Shown here in pieces: positions 5,817 through 6,128 of a stretch of DNA of 6,128 bases (the stretch's first letter is position 1; each line of letters opens with the position of its first letter). A program made the position numbers and the translations under genes. Below the pieces are notes generated by a model. It worked only from the letters and a program-made list of their open reading frames with translations, ran no database searches and had not been told where the DNA came from. The stretch spans positions 1 through 6,128 of the forward strand of contig CALCPC010000127.1 in assembly GCA_937900975.1 (NCBI GenBank), in the 5' to 3' direction. This DNA is from an uncultured Paracoccaceae bacterium (GTDB lineage Bacteria > Pseudomonadota > Alphaproteobacteria > Rhodobacterales > Rhodobacteraceae).

Positions 5817-6128
5817 ATGAACCTTGCCCCCGCCTCGATCGACCGTCCGCTGCTGACAAGGCAGATTATGCTTGGATGCCTTTTTGGCGGGCTTTGGGGG
5901 TTTAATGCCGTCGGTCGGTTGGAGGACCCGGCCTTCACCATCAAATCCGCGGTCATCTATACCTCCTACCCCGGTGCCACGGCGGCGGAGGTGGCGACGG
6001 AGGTGTCCGAGCCGCTTGAATCCGAGATCCAAAAGATGGGCGAGGTCGACGAAATCCGGTCCCGCAACCAGCCTGGCTTTTCCCTGATCACCGTCGATGT
6101 TCAGGACACCATCGGCGGCGACGCGCTG
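5817..6128 (+). CDS. RND efflux transporter (inner-membrane pump), N-terminal fragment
   Basis: The frame is open from ATG 5817 to the right edge (104 codons); RND pumps usually have about 1,000-1,050 residues. The marker motif GRLEDPAFTIK follows the first membrane helix, then the start of the periplasmic porter domain: YPGATAAEVATEVSEPLE, IQKMGEVDEIRSRNQPGFS, LITVDVQD. This is the pattern of the HAE1-like/AcrB-type superfamily as found in alphaproteobacterial pumps with the GRLEDP signature. It would use the proton gradient to export lipophilic compounds together with the adaptor encoded just upstream. The ribosome site is weak (TAGG inside the adaptor stop), so translation probably depends on coupling with the adaptor gene. 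The first helix looks short: RQ at residues 15-16 sits where these pumps normally have hydrophobic residues. Substrate cannot be told from this fragment. Confidence 0.88.
   Translation, partial: MNLAPASIDRPLLTRQIMLGCLFGGLWGFNAVGRLEDPAFTIKSAVIYTSYPGATAAEVATEVSEPLESEIQKMGEVDEIRSRNQPGFSLITVDVQDTIGGDAL

Noticed and set aside
3966..6032. Minus-strand open frame of 688 codons opposite the kinase, receiver, adaptor and pump
   Set aside because: It runs antisense to four recognisable genes, is rich in Arg, His, Gly and Gln, has no family motif, and its length is expected opposite GC-rich coding frames.
1..6128. Alternative genetic code
   Set aside because: TGA, TAA and TAG all end genes at expected C-termini here (for example 168-170, 472-474 and 2272-2274), and the two internal stops are different codons.
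1..6128. CRISPR arrays, tRNA or rRNA genes, insertion sequences, phage or toxin-antitoxin genes
   Set aside because: I found no regularly spaced repeats, cloverleaf-like segments, transposase motifs or small paired genes; nearly all of the window is taken up by the genes listed.

Overview
The window is GC-rich with strong G/C third-position bias, and every gene I can support lies on the plus strand. Codon use, the style of the RND pump and membrane fusion protein, and the RsbU_N-like histidine kinase with a single-domain receiver suggest an alphaproteobacterium, perhaps a Rhodobacterales member. This placement is inferred from protein style, not from a marker gene.

Layout. (1) 1-170: C-terminal tail of a membrane fatty-acid (acyl) desaturase. 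(2) 211-474: a stand-alone acyl carrier protein. (3) 523-2274: a fatty acyl-AMP ligase (FAAL) reading frame of normal length, split by an in-frame TGA at 1024-1026. (4) 2340-3008: a ChrR-type double cupin protein. (5) 3009-3201: an intergenic region with a hairpin that may be a terminator and a 12-nt direct repeat. (6) 3202-4263 and 4260-4691: a sensor histidine kinase and a stand-alone receiver, overlapping by 4 nt. (7) 4773-5807: a periplasmic membrane fusion (adaptor) protein of an RND efflux system, split by an in-frame TAA at 5064-5066. (8) 5817 to the right edge: the N-terminus of the RND inner-membrane pump.

How the genes may work together. Desaturase, ACP and FAAL form an acyl-loading and modifying cassette. 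The FAAL would adenylate a free fatty acid and load it on the ACP arm, and the desaturase could then act on the ACP-bound chain, as in the JamABC/TtuABC terminal-alkyne modules. The cupin probably belongs to the same transcription unit. The kinase/receiver pair and the efflux system follow in the same direction, but their link to the lipid cassette is positional only.

The most notable feature is that two independent genes each carry one in-frame stop codon with full-length family homology continuing in the same frame on both sides. In addition, the histidine kinase lacks the conserved Asp of its ATP-binding G1 box. This points to recent gene decay or to sequence error. All three stop codons also end intact genes here, so a changed genetic code is unlikely.
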